A DNA stretch of 64,000 nucleotides from Sclerodactyla briareus (GCA_026419785.1 JAODTK010005110.1:124001-188000), one strand, 5' to 3'. Shown: positions 44,561 to 57,322, numbered from the stretch's first letter. A program made the numbers and translations. The notes: a model not told the origin generated them from the sequence alone.

Positions 44561-47500
44561 CCCTTGTAGCAGAAGATGAAAGTCATTATCGCGTGTTGTC
44601 CGTCATTTTCTTCTGGTTCCCGGATGATCTCTGGGTCTAGGAACACCAGCTGTAGAGTCTACTAGGGGCAAGCAGTAGCTCAGGCGGGACGGTCCACCGT
44701 CATCAGCATTTTACCTACAAAAATGGGACACTCGTGGCACGGATCAATAGGACAATGGCTGTGAAAGTTGCTAGAATCTGAACGCCATGTTAGTCTCGCT
44801 AACAGATTTATGAACTATTCCCCCCCCTAACAACACTTATCGTATATTCTAAAAATGCCAATGATGTAGTCTACAGCATTAAAACCTAGTTCCTGATTAA
44901 CAAGCATCCAACATATAACTGAAAGCTTGATACACTTCAGACAACTGATGTCAATATGTGTTGCTACTGAATTATTCAATATTTCAAGTAACTCCAAGTT
45001 AATAATAAGAATAAATAAATTAGCAACTTATACAAGAAACAAAAAGAAAGAAGTTATTGTAGTGATAGACATGATTTGTTTTTTTGCTCAAACTGGTAGC
45101 CTTGCAGAATTAAGTATTTATGTGGGAGCCTGTTCCAGAGGTGTTGGGGCAACTACAGGGAAGGCACGGTCAGTCTATCTCGTACGAGGACTTGGCCAAG
45201 GATGCAATCTGAACTTGCCCCCCCCCTCCCCCTCCATTCCCTCTCCCAGCTGCCATCACCATGTTCAGCCTAGGTCTGAACGGAAAGAGATTACTGAAGA
45301 TCCGTAGTATCCTTAGGCTCAGTATATACACGATGACACTATGACAATATCCGTACTTAGGTTGTATGCAGTACACACTAAACACACAGCTGTGACTTGT
45401 AGTAACCTCTGTGTCCACACAGTAAAGAAACATGGATCCTAGGCTCTTTCTATTATGTCTGTTCACCTACACCCAGAAAATTCGGCTCTACACCCACCTT
45501 GATTTATACCTCTATGGAACAATTTTTAACAACAGAGGCAGTGGCAGTCAACTGAGACAAGAAGTGATCACTAACTATTGTTCTTCTTTCTGCCCCCATG
45601 CAATTACTTTTCAGTGACAGCTTAGGGCACTAGGCGGTTGGAAATAATTTTTAATCTTGCTTTTGTCTCAACTCTGCACTCTGCTTCCTGGTTTGAATAA
45701 ATCATTCGCTAAAACCTTCAACGGTGTGCTCAGGGTGTTAAACAGGCAATAACAAACAATTGTACAAGTCCCATCTCTCTCACATCATATGAAACGAATG
45801 CAACTTTTGATGAGAATTTCATATTGACCTAGACTTTAATTTAGCTATGAAAATAAGAGTAGCTGTTCATCGTAGCCTAGATATGCCTGGTCGCACAATT
45901 TTTTTTTGTACTTCCCTCCTCGTGCAGGGTGAGTGCAATGAATGCCCCGATACAACAATTACATAGAGATTACCAATACTTACCTCATATTCCAAGATCG
46001 TTTAATTAAGAACCTCCGGTTGGCAAAACCAAAGTGCTTGACAGACCATGTGATCGACAGTACATGTTGCTTATGTCTGTCTCCCCATACCTATCCTAGT
46101 TGCCATGGCCTCCTTAACTTAGCACAAATGTTTAGCATAGGATTTTTTATTACGTCGCATATAAGCAGCTATTCTTCTCGACAGTGTGACAATCACACTC
46201 CTTGTTTTGGGCTTTTGCATGGAAAAGTGTGAAACATTTTCAATTCCCAGTTTTGGCAAACGTTCACGCCACTTCCTTCTCTGAACGTTTAAATTCCCCT
46301 TATCTACCGTATTCATTCCGCTATGTGCCCAGGGCGCTTGCAGTTCCAGGAGGGGTGCTTACAAAAGAGTATAACTTTCCATAATTTTTATATTCATTTT
46401 GGGTGATTCTTGGGACTAACACTGTACGTGAACAAACTTCAAATATTGCACAGGAGAGAAAACAATGTCCTTGCTACATTATTTTCCACCACAGTGCACC
46501 CCCCCCCCCCCTCCCACCCCCCTTCCCGATAATGAACTTCAGCCATAACACAACCTAGTTTTATATGTTTGTGTCCCCCATCTGCGCTATATATAACACG
46601 CTCAAACCACGAATGGGCCTATGGTAATACCCTCACACATACTGCATGCCACCACCTAACCATTGCCTCCATTTGGCATTGATAACCGTAAGCAAGACCG
46701 CACGTCAGGAATTTGATTGTGAAAGAGCTAAAACCCTTTCATTATAAACGTTTCTTTCAGTGAAATTGTTGGCATCACTACATTCATTCATGGTATTGAG
46801 TACTGTAGGTCCTGTGAGTCACAGGCCACAACATACATTAATCGCGGAGCGGTCAATCGCTAGCGTTCGAGTGATTCGGTGTTAATCACAGTGTCAATGC
46901 ACAAACCCTATTGACCTACTTTGTGTGGGATGATGATGAAATGATGTGACGTGGCTGCCCACGTACATTTCATTGTACACACGATAAGCCATGTTGTTTG
47001 TGGTATGGTGTATGCTGTAGGCAACTTCGCAATGAATTGAGCAGTAGTGCTGTGCTTCTGCTGGCTGCGAACAGAAAATATATTTTCAGATTTTTCGGCC
47101 ACACACATATCAACTTTATTTTACAAAGAGTTTTCCAAAAAAGAGCTTGGGCACTAACGGGAGATGGGCGCTTCGCGGAATGAATATGGTATCCAATTTA
47201 CCAACCTCCTGCAATATGCTACGATAACAATTTTTTGCACTGTTTTGAACTTTCCAAGTGTGGTAGTTGATAAACTCTTCCTTACTCAGAGCAATATTGG
47301 GTAAACACTGTATAACAATCAAACAAAACTGTGGCAAAAGCTGTTAAACAAAACATTGTTTAATGTTACTTGTTTGTTTTCACGATATATAAGCAATCAT
47401 ATAATCACTGTGTAGAGTTTAAGAGACCTGTCATGTCATTCCTTATCATCGTAATATCAGTTCAAAAATGTTTTCATATTCAGAGCATAGCTGGTTTAGC

Positions 47501-48797
47501 TATAATTACTTTGTGCTGGGAAAATAAAGTCCATGCATAACAGTCATGAGTTTAGAATATCAGTTTATTGGTTATTTTTTCCAATATTCATCAAATAGTG
47601 GGTGAATCATGATGCCCATGTGTCATCTTCCAAATTGACATACATGGCGAGCAGCAGCTATTCTAGTCAGTACTCGTATGAAGACCTGTGGCAAGGGACG
47701 CCGTACTGTGATTTACGTAAGTACTGGTATACTGGTCAACCCTAATTGTGAACTTCTTTCCTATGTGTGTAAGTAGCCAGGTAATACTTAACCATCACTA
47801 TTCATAAAGCCTCAACTCCAACATATTATTGTTCAACTTCGTCAAACCACATCTAAGCAAAGTCAATGTTAGGATATCATAAGTGTATGTGTCCCCCTGT
47901 CATAGGCTGGACATCCTTCGTCTAGAAGGGAAATTCCCCCCCCCCCTCCTCTCCCGGATCCAAACTGAATCACTGTAGAATTTCATACACCATCATACAA
48001 CATGGATTAAAACGGTACAAGAACTGAATGCGAGTTAGGCAATCGAAACCGAGTTGAGATTCCTCAGTATCATAAAACATGTTTTTTGAGGTATGTAATT
48101 CTCACCTGTGCCAGTTCAAAGGTAATCAGCTGTCTGTGGCCTCCAGATCACAGCTTGATAGGTCAAGCAGTCACCTCGCATGGGGGGGGTGTCACAACTG
48201 ATCCCTGACAGACAGAGACAGTGGCGCATCCATCTGTAATCTCACTGATCTTCTGGAACATTTGTTGTTGTAGATCTCGCTGAGCAAACATGAGAATATT
48301 GGTAGGGTGTATGGGTCCACAGCTTCATTAGTGGAGGTAGTGTGTGGATTAACACTGGATATATACAGTATACAATGCTCTCAAATCCATACTACAGGTT
48401 TGCTTTTCATATGCCTCTTGCACAGTGTTGGCATTGGGTGCGGTTTTTGCCGACGGTTAGTGATGGATAATTTTGCACGGCGACTCAACGCAAATGGGTC
48501 CTGTGCTCATTAATCATCTGCGTCGTCCAAAGAGGACAGTAATTTTGTATACCAAATCAGTGCTAGCTGGGCGTGGCCTTACTATCATTCTCTTGAGACG
48601 TCTATGAGTATGGTGTCACATGACTCCGTCAGCCAATCAGGTTTTCCGCTTCCAATGAGGCTAATGACGTTATTATCTAACACTAACATTCAACGAAAAT
48701 GCAACATTATGTCAGAATGCAGATGTTATTGCACGTGTACCTCCAGGAAAAACGAATGTCCTAAAGTATTTCTGTGTAAACCTCCTTTCCACCTTAC
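44561..48797. other. non-coding stretch with a dispersed repeat and C runs
   Basis: A fragment at about 45050-45175 (TTGCAGAATTAAGTATTT, GGGAGCCTGTTCCAGAGGTG, AAGGCACGG) resembles the distal half of the AGCGCTTTA-type repeat also seen at 40.8 kb. C runs lie at 46499-46511 and 47937-47946. No gene is supported. Confidence 0.4.
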
Positions 48798-48945
48798 CTA
48801 AGACGAGAAAGCCGGATGGAGTAATTGAAGGTTTGTAAATGTCATCATCGGCGCTAGAAAGACAAGGCACCAGATTCTCCAGTTCGGGATTTCCATCTCG
48901 AGAGCAATGCCTTGGAGGCTGCCTTTTACCTCTACACAGCTACGG
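48798..48945 (-). CDS. candidate exon of a minus-strand gene
   Basis: It lies between an acceptor (TTATTTCTTTCCAG) and a donor (GTAAGG) and is 148 bp. The frame that starts in phase 0 reads GKRQPPRHCSRDGNPELENL, then VPCLSSADDDIYKPS and ITPSGFLVL, and ends in phase 1. It contains one stop (TAG) at its second codon, perhaps an error or a misplaced acceptor. The phase-0 start matches the end of the upstream exon at 57323-57588. DIRS copy B would lie in the intron between them. No family is recognised. Confidence 0.35.
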
Positions 48946-49299
48946 CTGGAAAGAAATAATAATACGGATAGTTTATGTACAACTAAGGGCGTGCGAAAAA
49001 TAAACAACGCTTTTGAATGCGTTGAAAGAAAGAACAAAGAACCAACGAGAATGATAGAAGTTCAATTTGTGGAAATCTATAGGTGCTAAAAACGTTTTTC
49101 ATTTAGTTGCAATAGCCTTACAGCATGATACATCATACTAAAATAAAACTCTCCGAACAGCTGCTTATGAAATGCTATCCTCCATTACTCCCCAGGACCA
49201 AAGGTTCACTTTTAAATGCATTGGCAATGAGACAAAGAGCCCAGACAATGTGCATACTTCACAAAAATCCCTGGTTTGTGAATCTGTGAGCTCCGAATA

Positions 49300-49378
49300 C
49301 TTACCCAATTGCACTTTCCCCACCCCGCGCCATTGACAATATGGCAATCTTTACGGAAAGATCCGGGCTGGCAACCCC
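49300..49378 (+). repeat. left inverted terminal repeat of DIRS copy B
   Basis: It carries CTTACCCAATTGCACTTT, CCCACCCCGCGCCATTGACA, TGGCAATCTTTAC and CCGGGCTGGCAACCCC. It pairs with the complement of 55833-55930. Confidence 0.8.
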
Positions 49379-49496
49379 ATCGTCCTTCTTATTTTTCCAG
49401 GCCGAGGGCGTCCAAGGAATGAGGGGCGAAGGACCGTGGTTCGAAGAAGGAGGACGCCCCGTGATGGCCGGAAGTGGGGACGGTTGGGCGGGACCG

Positions 49497-49600
49497 TCAA
49501 TATGGGGGTAAGTATTCGTAGCTCACAGATTTCACAAACCAGGGAGTTTGTTTGAAATTATATTCACTTACTCAACTTACCCCATATTGCATTTGCACCA
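49497..49600. repeat. internal complementary region (ICR) of DIRS copy B
   Basis: The first half (CAATATGGGGGTAAGTATTC, GCTCACAG, CAAACCAGGGAG) is the reverse complement of the left end at 49269-49312. The second half (TATTCACTTACTCAACTTAC, CCATATTG) matches the reverse complement of the right end at 55905-55941. The variant bases CCAGGGAG are shared by this copy's left end and its ICR and differ from copy A (TCAGTAAG). Confidence 0.85.
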
Positions 49601-50520
49601 GACGAGCCCAGGGCCACAGGAGGCGGAACCGTGCCGTCACGATTGGTTTTTGGTGATAGGCGTAGAAAAGTCTGTTGTAACACAGCCCTGGCGAAGGAAA
49701 AACTATAGGCCGAGACGTGGTGAGGGAACGGGGAGACGACGGCGTTGGGAGTCTTCCACGCTGTCGCCCGCATGATGTCCTCTACCGGGGGACCCTGTAT
49801 GAAACCATGCTCGCGAAAAGTAGCAAGACTCCGCACATCATGAGCCCGAGTAACCTCCTGCTCGAAGATATGTGAGTCTTATGAGGTCTTATCCAGCGTC
49901 GATAAGGTTTGTCCTTGACGGGGCGTTGTGAAAGGTTGTTGTGGTAGGAGAAAACGGTGATCGTGTTGTAGAATTAAGCTTGGTCTTTCCAAGGACATCG
50001 CAGGGCCCGAACCGGGCCCCAGCGTTTGTCTTCCTCCACTGTGGACCAACGCCCATAGTAGGCAGGTAGATTTCCTGGGGAGTGAACGAAAATGTCTGGT
50101 TCTTCGACAGGAAGGAAGGGTCTGGAAGAAGACGGGATTTCCGAACGAGTCCTGGCGTAGGAAACTGGTTTCGTAGTTTAAGCATGAAGGCAGCTTCACG
50201 GTGTGCCGAGGCTCCGCGACGAGAAATAGTCTTTGAGTAACGTGTGACGAGAGTGGCTGGATGCATTGGCTCGAAGGGCGGCTCCGCTAGGGACCCGGAG
50301 GCGTCCGTGAGGGACACGAAGGTGGGAGGTTTCGACGGAGGTTTCGGTGAAAATCCCGGCAGGAGGAGTTGGCGTAATTGTTGTATTATGGTGTTGGAGC
50401 CGACTGAGGAGCCACCGGCGAAACCGCGATGGACGGCGGCAAATGGCGGATCTATAATTATGAATGGTCGATACCTGTTGCCTTCGTTGAGAGCTCCAAC
50501 AGAAAGGACGACAACTCGCT
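49564..50520 (-). pseudogene. DIRS copy B tyrosine recombinase region
   Basis: The clearest block lies at about 49640-49850. EVTRAHDVRSLATF holds the His-x-x-Arg box of tyrosine recombinases. It is followed by VEDIMRATAWKTPN, the Gly/Ala-Trp helix seen in DIRS recombinases, and then HHVSAYSFSFARAVL. The catalytic Tyr usually lies just before the R/H-x-V-x segment. As sequenced that position reads Pro in the FPHHV string, so the nucleophile is not clearly encoded. The C-terminus reads NRDGTVPPPVAL and NAIWGK, overlapping the ICR. The protein should integrate the circular intermediate. Frames 49889-50317 and 49879-50199 cover its N-terminal half. Confidence 0.6.
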
Positions 50521-50639
50521 CAATGACGCTTCCAGGGAATCAATGTTTGAGTCTGAGGCCCAGGTCCCGGTACCTGGCAAGACGAGCGTCGTAAGTGGCG
50601 TATGTAGACTTCATGCGTGCTGCTGTGGGGCAACTGTGA

Positions 50640-51520
50640 AGGTGTTGTTGGGGAAAAAAAAAAAAATTGAACCGCTTTCATCCTTGGAAGGTTTACGACA
50701 CTTTCCACACAGAAAGATGGAGGTTCTTCGGCCGTGGTAATTAATCTGACCGGCCTTCTGGAAACTGCGGAACTGGGACTGGTGAGTCTGGAAAAGTCGC
50801 AGCGGGAGGGAGATCGCGAGTAGGCGAAGACAAGAGAAGAAAGAAGAGAGCGGAGAAAACCATGGTGTTGAGTGGCCAGCAAGGGGCCACAGGAGAATTG
50901 CTAGCGTCTGGAGGCTGTCGACCCATGGTGAGCAACCTGCCGACTTGGCTGAAAGGAGGGAAGGCGTATGCGTACAAGGCGAGGTCCCATGCGGAAGGAG
51001 GAAGCTGGCTGTTCTCCACGCCCGCGGGTGAAACCTGCGACTGCCAGAACGTTGGTAGGTTGTGTTGGAGGCCGTCCGCGAGGGGAGAGGTCGACGTGGC
51101 GGTGCTACAGGATCGAAAAAGTGGGTCTGCCCACCTCTGGGAGGAGGAGACTCCACTCGTTGTGGTTCGAGTCGAGACAAAACGCGCCGCCGTTACAGGT
51201 GAGTTTCCCCGCTAGGTGCGTGGCCCTCAGCTTGATGTTGAGCTGATCGCCATGGAGAGAAGCGTCCAGACCTTGTTGGGCAGGGAGGGAGATTTTGGTT
51301 CCCCCTCTCTGTTGATATAGGAAAACGGCTGCCGAGCTGGTTCCGACCCATCACTGTCACACTGTGGTCCGTGAGGCCCGCCGAACACCCAATGGAGTAA
51401 TGCGTTGGAGATGGCCGCGCCTCCAGGAGGTTGATGTGTTGTCGAGCTTCCTCCGAAGCCAAAATCCCGAGGCCATCCGTCCTGCCACGTCGCACCCCAT
51501 CCTGTGAGGGAGGCATCGGT
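50640..51520 (-). pseudogene. DIRS copy B RNase H/linker region
   Basis: Near 50940-51019 the minus strand reads NSQLPPSAWDLALYAYAFPP followed by FSQVGRLLT. This is the AYAFPPFS signature that follows RNase H in DIRS pol. It is followed by VAPCWPLNTMVFSALFFLL and DLPPAATF (about 50780-50910). The upstream part (51060-51500) is expected to hold the RNase H core but is scrambled by frame shifts, and no catalytic residue could be assigned. An A run lies at 50655-50666. Confidence 0.6.
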
Positions 51521-51699
51521 GGTGGTAACGTTTGTCCTTGTCGGTCTTGGTCCCGGAAGGCCCTTCGTGGGCTGTATTGTGTCGCTTAGTCCACCAAAAT
51601 AGGAAGGTTGGGCTTCCGCGTGTAACGGGACGATAAGCGTGAAGTTGTTGTCCCGGGACGGATTGTAGTAGTAGGTAGTCCCGTAAGAGGCGCTGACGC

Positions 51700-52600
51700 G
51701 GACGCCTCCTGAGTACTGCAGAAGAGATCCCAGACATCGACCAGACTGACCAGGCCGCTAGGAAACCGCCGCCACGGACTTTGCTGGAGGAAAAGAAGAA
51801 ACGTTTGTTGGCCAAAAAGCAGTCGGCTGACCCTGACGTTGTTGTCGAACCCCGTTCCGGTGGAAAGAAGCCGACCTGCCTGCAAGGTCTAAGGTCGCGC
51901 CGAGGTATAAGCAGTGATCGACTGAGACGGTAAGAGGGACGACTTCTCCTCGGTGATAAGCCACACGAGACTCGTAGAGTAGGTCGATGACCCTCTGTGT
52001 GTGGTTGTCGCCTGATGTTGCGTTTCTGACTACGATCAGCCAGTCGTCTATGTAAGCACACACTGAGAGATCGCCCTGACGAGTAGGTGGGCCAGGAGGG
52101 GCCTCGTGATCCTGGTGAAACCCGAAAGGCGCCGTGGAGAAAGGCCGACCGAACGAAAAGGAAGGAAGCGAAACTGATAGTCTCTCCGCGGTTAGCGGAA
52201 CGCTAGAAGGAAGCGGGCGGGTTCTTCGAATGAATTACCCCGTGCAAGTAAGCATGCTTGAGGTCTACGGAGGTAGCCCACCCCCCTGCTGGTAGTATGG
52301 GTATAATCCTGGCTAAGGTCTCCATCCGGAAGTGCTTGGGCCAGTTGAAGCGCTATTTAGGGCCGTTCGGTTTAGAAATCGGCCGCCACTGGTTTCCTTT
52401 CTTGGAGCCAGGAAAAAACTTGACCTGAACAGCGGGGCCACGGTGTGGTCATGTGAGCAGGGGGGCTCACAGCCCGCTTCGATAAGAGGGCATCCAGCTC
52501 GGCCCTCCAGAATTCCCGCTTGTCTGGACGAGGGGGAACTGGTGTTTCTTGTGCAGGTAGTTTACGGTCGGAGGTGAGAGTGAACTCCAACCCGGTAAGC
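51700..52600 (-). pseudogene. DIRS copy B reverse transcriptase
   Basis: Reading from high to low coordinate, FWRAELDALLSKRAVSPPA (52370-52560 region) is followed by SWLQERK or KKGNQWRP in adjacent frames. Next come FRMETLARIIP (about 52300) and SVDLKHAYLHGVIH (about 52240). The active-site block CAYIDDWLIVVRN (YIDD codons at about 52044-52055) follows, and then HCLYLGATLDLAGR (about 51890). Both Asp residues of YIDD and the Asp of VDLKHA are present, but at least three frame shifts separate the blocks. It would copy the element RNA in the cell. Confidence 0.8.
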
Positions 52601-53039
52601 CATCAGCTACGGACGTCCAGACCCACGGACACGGCTGGATCGTCCCCCCACTCGTTGCGTACAGTAGTAAATCTCCCCCCACCGGCGGGGACTCCGGTGG
52701 AGTGGACCCTTATGGGTGACCCTTTACTGACCGCGAGATTCTTCGAGCCCTGCTGGCGCCCTTGGAAGAGGTCTTGCCTCCGGTAGGGGGCGACGTTCCC
52801 TGTTAGGATGACGCTGAGAGTCCCCTCGCTCTCAGACGGTTCCCCTTGTCTGAAGTAAAACTCTCGACTTCGGATTGGGCTTGGAAGGCGGTGGATTGGG
52901 CAGAAACGCTGTCTTCAGGCCAGCTTCCTTCATGAACTTTAACTTAGCTGCCTCCGAATTCAAAGTTCGTCGAATTTCCCTGCAAAAGAGGTCCCCGGCC
53001 TAGGAGAGGGAACTTACTTAAAGCCTCCTTCATAATGTG

Positions 53040-55060
53040 GACAGAGACATTCGCTGGACCTGAGTCCAGAAACAATTTGTCCCTACACACCGAGGGCCCG
53101 ACATGAAGCCACCTGCGAATTGGTCGAATGTGAGGAGGGCGATAGGACCAAGAGATGGCGATGACATTCCCGGTCTCCTGTCGAGAGACTCCCGAAAGAC
53201 CCCGCTTCTCTGAATGACTTCTTGACCCAAGTCTCCGAAATCAGAAGCGACGTCGACGTGTAGCGAAGTCCATTACGGAGTGAAGTGAAGAGTCGATGTC
53301 CGAAAGAAACACAAAACAGTTTCTGCTGATGCGGGTCCTTAAAGATCCCTTTAGCTGAAAGTGCTTCCCATCGGCAACTAGTCTTGCCAGAGCCGGATCG
53401 GGGATAGGTGGACCGAGAGGGAAAAGAAAAGGAAGGGAAAGGAAATAAGCTCTTGCCACTCCGAATCTTCGACTCTGACGACGTTTTAGCCTGCGCTTCG
53501 GGAGCGCGGGCCACTTACTGTTGGCGACTTGCTTCGGAACGGGAGAAGCCTGCCGTCCACTGGCATCGTAGTACATGGTCGCTCGCTTGGACCGCGCGTT
53601 CAGTGATAGTCGAGATTCCCTCTACTGCGGCGGCTCAGGCGGGGGTGGGGGGGGGGTGGTTTTCTCGAAAGCCCAGAACCCGCGGATTAGTCCTGGGATA
53701 GTCAAACGCTCCTGGGGGATCTCTGTGCCAAGGAGCGCCACGGTACATTCCTCATGGTCAGAATCTATGCAGAACCCGACGGCTGAGGATCTCGACGGTC
53801 CACTGTTGCCTGACCGTACCTCCGAGAGGCCGCCCGGCCCGTGGCCGATAACTGGGAGTGTCAGCTGCGAGGGCCCTGGGATCTGGGTGGCCATAAACTG
53901 GCGAAGAACTGGGGAAATGTCCGCGAAGCCACCCTGTAAATCCTGGGCCGGTAGGCCTTTACTTCTCTTCCCGGAGGGGGAGGAATCGCTATCGAATCTG
54001 AAGGCAGAAGGAATCTGACGACGCGGACCCCCGCTTAACGGCTTGGATTCTAGGCTTGTCTGCGGACGTTTGGCTTTATGCTTCCGCGAAGAATGGAAAC
54101 AACGCCCATGTCCGGATCTGGGAGACCCCGAAGACGAGAAATGTGGGTTTAACTTGTGGACCGACTGGGCTTAACTCTTGGAGTCCTAGCTTGCTTCGAG
54201 TTCATGAGAACCCTAGTGCGAGGAAGGAAGAGCGGAGATGCGGGCCGTTCCGAGGAGCCTGACCGACCCTCTGGGCCGCTACCAGGCGCGGTCGTCCGCG
54301 TGCTGGTCCGAAGCTGGGCCGGTACCGGCCCCGTTTGTCCCGGATCGTCGGTCCGGGCTCAGAGGACAGGCCGGGCCGTCCCGGCCCGCCGCAGCCCCGT
54401 CCGTACCAGACGCGGGCCCTGGGCCAGGCCAAGACGAGCCACTCCGGCCCGCCCTGCCTGGGTCGGTCCCGGACCTCACCTGTCGGGAACCTCCGGACCG
54501 TCCGAGGTGTAAGACACCCCGTTCGGGTCCGCCCAAGGGGAAGGACTGGCAGAGCCGGCCTCCTCTACGTGCGAGACAACCGTGGAAGAGGCTGCCTCGG
54601 TGTGACTTTAGGGACGTTCCTACCAGCTCTACCGAACGGGACGACCCAGAGCTTGGTGCCTGTGGGATCGCGGAGGAGAACACCACGGGGCCCCGGACGG
54701 GGCAAGCTCACGCCTGTCATTTCCTCGGGCGACGCTCTTCTTCGGGGCCCTCTTCCCCCTAGAAGGCTTCTTCGTCGAGGCTTGACGAGACGGAAGACCC
54801 CTTGGAGCCACGTCCCCTGCTTTTTTCGACTCCCAAACGGCGATCTCGAGAAAGAAACGATACTCGGGCCACGGTGCGCAAACCTCACACCTGCGACTTT
54901 GAGAGCATGGTATTTTTTTGCCAGGGCCGGGGGGCACGTGGAGTCTGCCCCGTTGAGAACGGTCGGGAGACCGGCAGCTGGCGCACCTTTCATATCTGAA
55001 GGAAAAGGGGCGCGTAAGGGGTATCTCCGGAGCAACCATTGCGCCGGACAATAAAATATT
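53040..55060 (-). pseudogene. DIRS copy B gag-like region
   Basis: The first part (minus frame 54629-55132) has a Cys/His-rich stretch: RCASCRSP, then GPGKKIPCSQSRRCEVCAPW, then EYRFFLEIAVWESKK. It continues basic and proline-rich. A minisatellite-like GC stretch follows (54240-54540), a shorter version of the array in copy A. The second part (53083-53576) includes PDPALARLVADGKHFQLKGS, then RISRNCFVFLSDIDSSLHSV, which looks like a structured gag middle. I infer gag from position upstream of RT and composition; no catalytic motif exists. Most open frames on the plus strand here are shadows. Confidence 0.5.
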
Positions 55061-55379
55061 TGTGTATAAATACATAACAATATAACAAATAGGAGACTCA
55101 AACAAACAAGCAATCGATAATGTGAGCGACATGCGAAGACATTAGCATAGAGAAGAGAAAACTACAACCAAAAACAACATATGGTGAGATTCGAGGAGCC
55201 AACAGTAACGGCCTACGTCCGATAACATTGCAACATGATCATTGAATTTGTATAACGATACACAATATACATTAAAAGGAAGGTCGCCAATCTCGACGGG
55301 AAGTAAATCAAACCCAAGTTAAGTTAACAAACCCCAAAATCCCCGGTCTCCCGCTTTCAACCGTTTTGCTTAACGATCC

Positions 55380-55870
55380 CTAGCGCCGGCGCGGGGAGCA
55401 CACCGGAAGAAGGGAGGGAGGGGGAAAGGGGGGAACCCCAGGATGGGATTGGGAAGGGAGGGTTAGGAGGCTAGGGCTAGGGAAAGCACCGGACAACAGT
55501 CCAGCCTGACCGAAACTAAACACAATAGAGAGCCCACACACCCGCGTGGTGTTTAGGCTAGGGGGGAAACACACCTCCTCCTGTGCTAGGAACAGCCTAG
55601 GCTAAAGAGGACTACGCAAAAAGGGATCCAGCGAAAGAAAAATCAATCCAAAAATCACTCAACCCGCTAAGGAACTTCTCTTCTGACGAAGCGATCGTGG
55701 AAAAATGACCCGCGGCTTCTAACGAAGAGAACGTAGATAAATAGCGATTTCAGCGATGTTGAAAAAACACGTGAAATAATGAGCCAAGATGCTCACGAAC
55801 TTTCAGGTTCGGCTGGCAAAATGAGAGGCGATGGGGTTGACCAGCCGGACTTCAGTAAAGATTGCCAGTA
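55380..55870 (-). other. 5' leader of DIRS copy B
   Basis: It is homologous to 36470-37010 of copy A (purine tract, ACCGGACAACAGTCC, CCCGCGTGGTG, CTGTGCTAGGA). A 15-bp direct duplication (AGTAAAGATTGCC) lies at about 55854-55881, next to the terminal repeat. Confidence 0.65.
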
Positions 55871-55941
55871 AAGATTGCCAGATGTCAATGCGCGGGGTGG
55901 GGTGCCAAGTGCAAATGGGGTTAAGTATTGAGTAAGTGAAC
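55833..55941 (-). repeat. right inverted terminal repeat of DIRS copy B
   Basis: It carries CCAGCCGGACTTCAGTAAAG, CAATGCGCGGGGTGGGG and AAGTGCAAATGGGGTTAAG, ending TGAGTAAGTGAAC. Confidence 0.8.
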
Positions 55942-57322
55942 TAGGATTATGGTTATCACAGAGCCCACTGTCGAGGGGCAGCCACCTGTGTTTTCCCATG
56001 TTACAGACAGGGCTAATGAGGTAATTCAATAGTTAGTTCTATATGTGTTTACAGGGATCTTTTAGAGGATCCTCAAGTCCCATGGACTACTTTCGGCCGA
56101 TGGACATAATACCACCAAGTACTCCGAAATGGTGCAGAGAAGTAAGTTCGAGAAGGATGCTGGTTGGGGGGTTTGACATCTGACCATATTAATTTGGGCT
56201 ATTGAAGGCCCAGGATGTGTACGTGTGATTGCTGTTCTCTAGTACCTATTATTTATTAAAGAACAGTATCGATGGAGTGCCACTGCCGATACAGACAATT
56301 GGGCATGCACATGGATTCACCGAATAGAAAAATGTAAAGAAATGATACATGTGTACATGTGTACTTTTACTAGCCACATGAGGCTTCTATTCAGAATGAA
56401 TTCGGAATTATGGGAAATCAACCTCAGACTGAATATATACTGATACGATTAGGAGAATAAAACACATCTGCTCGGAGCAGGCCTTAATACAAAACCCGTA
56501 GTAGTAGTTGCAGGTAGTAGGTCTCTTAGCCTCAGGTGAGCAGTTAAAGGGCAACTGCAGGTTGGAATTAAAAAGAGGTTATATTGTGAGATGAAAAACT
56601 GGATAGATAGTTCCAAACCCCATTGTCAATACGATGTTCATATGTAGCTTTATTGGCGAGAAATTGGGGAGAATCCAATGTGCAATGATGCATGACATCA
56701 CACATGAGACAACACAGGAAATTATGTTATGGATTTGAAATGTTCATCTTGTTGAATAAGTCATGTTTAGCAGAAGTCTGTTGTAATTTTCTCACCAACG
56801 TACCATCCCCACCTATCAACAACTAAGCAATCCTCTTCTCCCACAGAATACATTTTTTCAAAGTGAAATTACTGTTTGAAGTTAACAATGGAAAACAAAT
56901 AATGTTTGCAGGTTGTGCAGGTATGACATCACTTTTGCCATTGATGGATGCCATTTCGACTTGCCCGCAATACAATGCTTCCGAAACACAAACTTCAAAT
57001 GACGATAACTCCGTAACGGAAAGTCTCTTGAACTTCCGGTTTGGACTGACACATTTCAGTTTTTATTCCAGCTATTAAATAAACCCCTGTATGAATCAGC
57101 CTGAAGTTTGTCCTCAAAAGTGATGCTTAGATGGCTGGGAATGTGACTGTCATGGGACGAGGTCGTTTGTTGGTCCTTGCTGAAAGGTGGTTGGGGGATG
57201 TTGACTGAGACGACGAGTCTGGTAAGATAAGTGTTTGATCAGCATGGTTAGCGATGTAGCCGGAAAACACTCAGGACAAGGTGGTACTTTGTGACCATGC
57301 CGATTTGGAGGAGTAGACTCAC
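55942..57322. other. stretch without a recognised gene
   Basis: This is probably intronic relative to the minus-strand gene. At about 56540-57060 a repeat-like segment (AAAGGGCAACTGCAGG, TTGGCGAGAAATTGGGG, GATGACATCACTTTTGCC-like) may be a small dispersed element. No coding support. Confidence 0.35.

Larger units (their letters stand above)
49269..55941 (-). mobile_element. DIRS-1-like element, copy B (gag, RT, RNase H, YR regions)
   Basis: This element of about 6.7 kb has inverted terminal repeats (left about 49300-49378, right about 55833-55930) and an internal complementary region (49497-49600). In minus direction it shows a purine-rich leader (55380-55640), a Cys-rich gag-like start, a gag middle, RT with YIDDW, an RNase H/linker block and a tyrosine recombinase end. 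Every block is separated by frame shifts. It has no LTRs, and the ITR plus ICR arrangement rules out a Ty3/gypsy element. It lies between candidate exons 57.3 and 48.8 kb of a same-strand host gene, so it is probably intronic. Confidence 0.8.

Noticed and set aside
54238-55054. Long plus-strand open frames (174 and 239 codons)
   Set aside because: Shadow frames of the GC-rich gag-like region of DIRS copy B, which reads on the minus strand.
49269-55941. Ty3/gypsy or other LTR retrotransposon
   Set aside because: No LTRs and no DDE integrase are seen; inverted ends, an ICR and a recombinase-type HxxR box fit DIRS.
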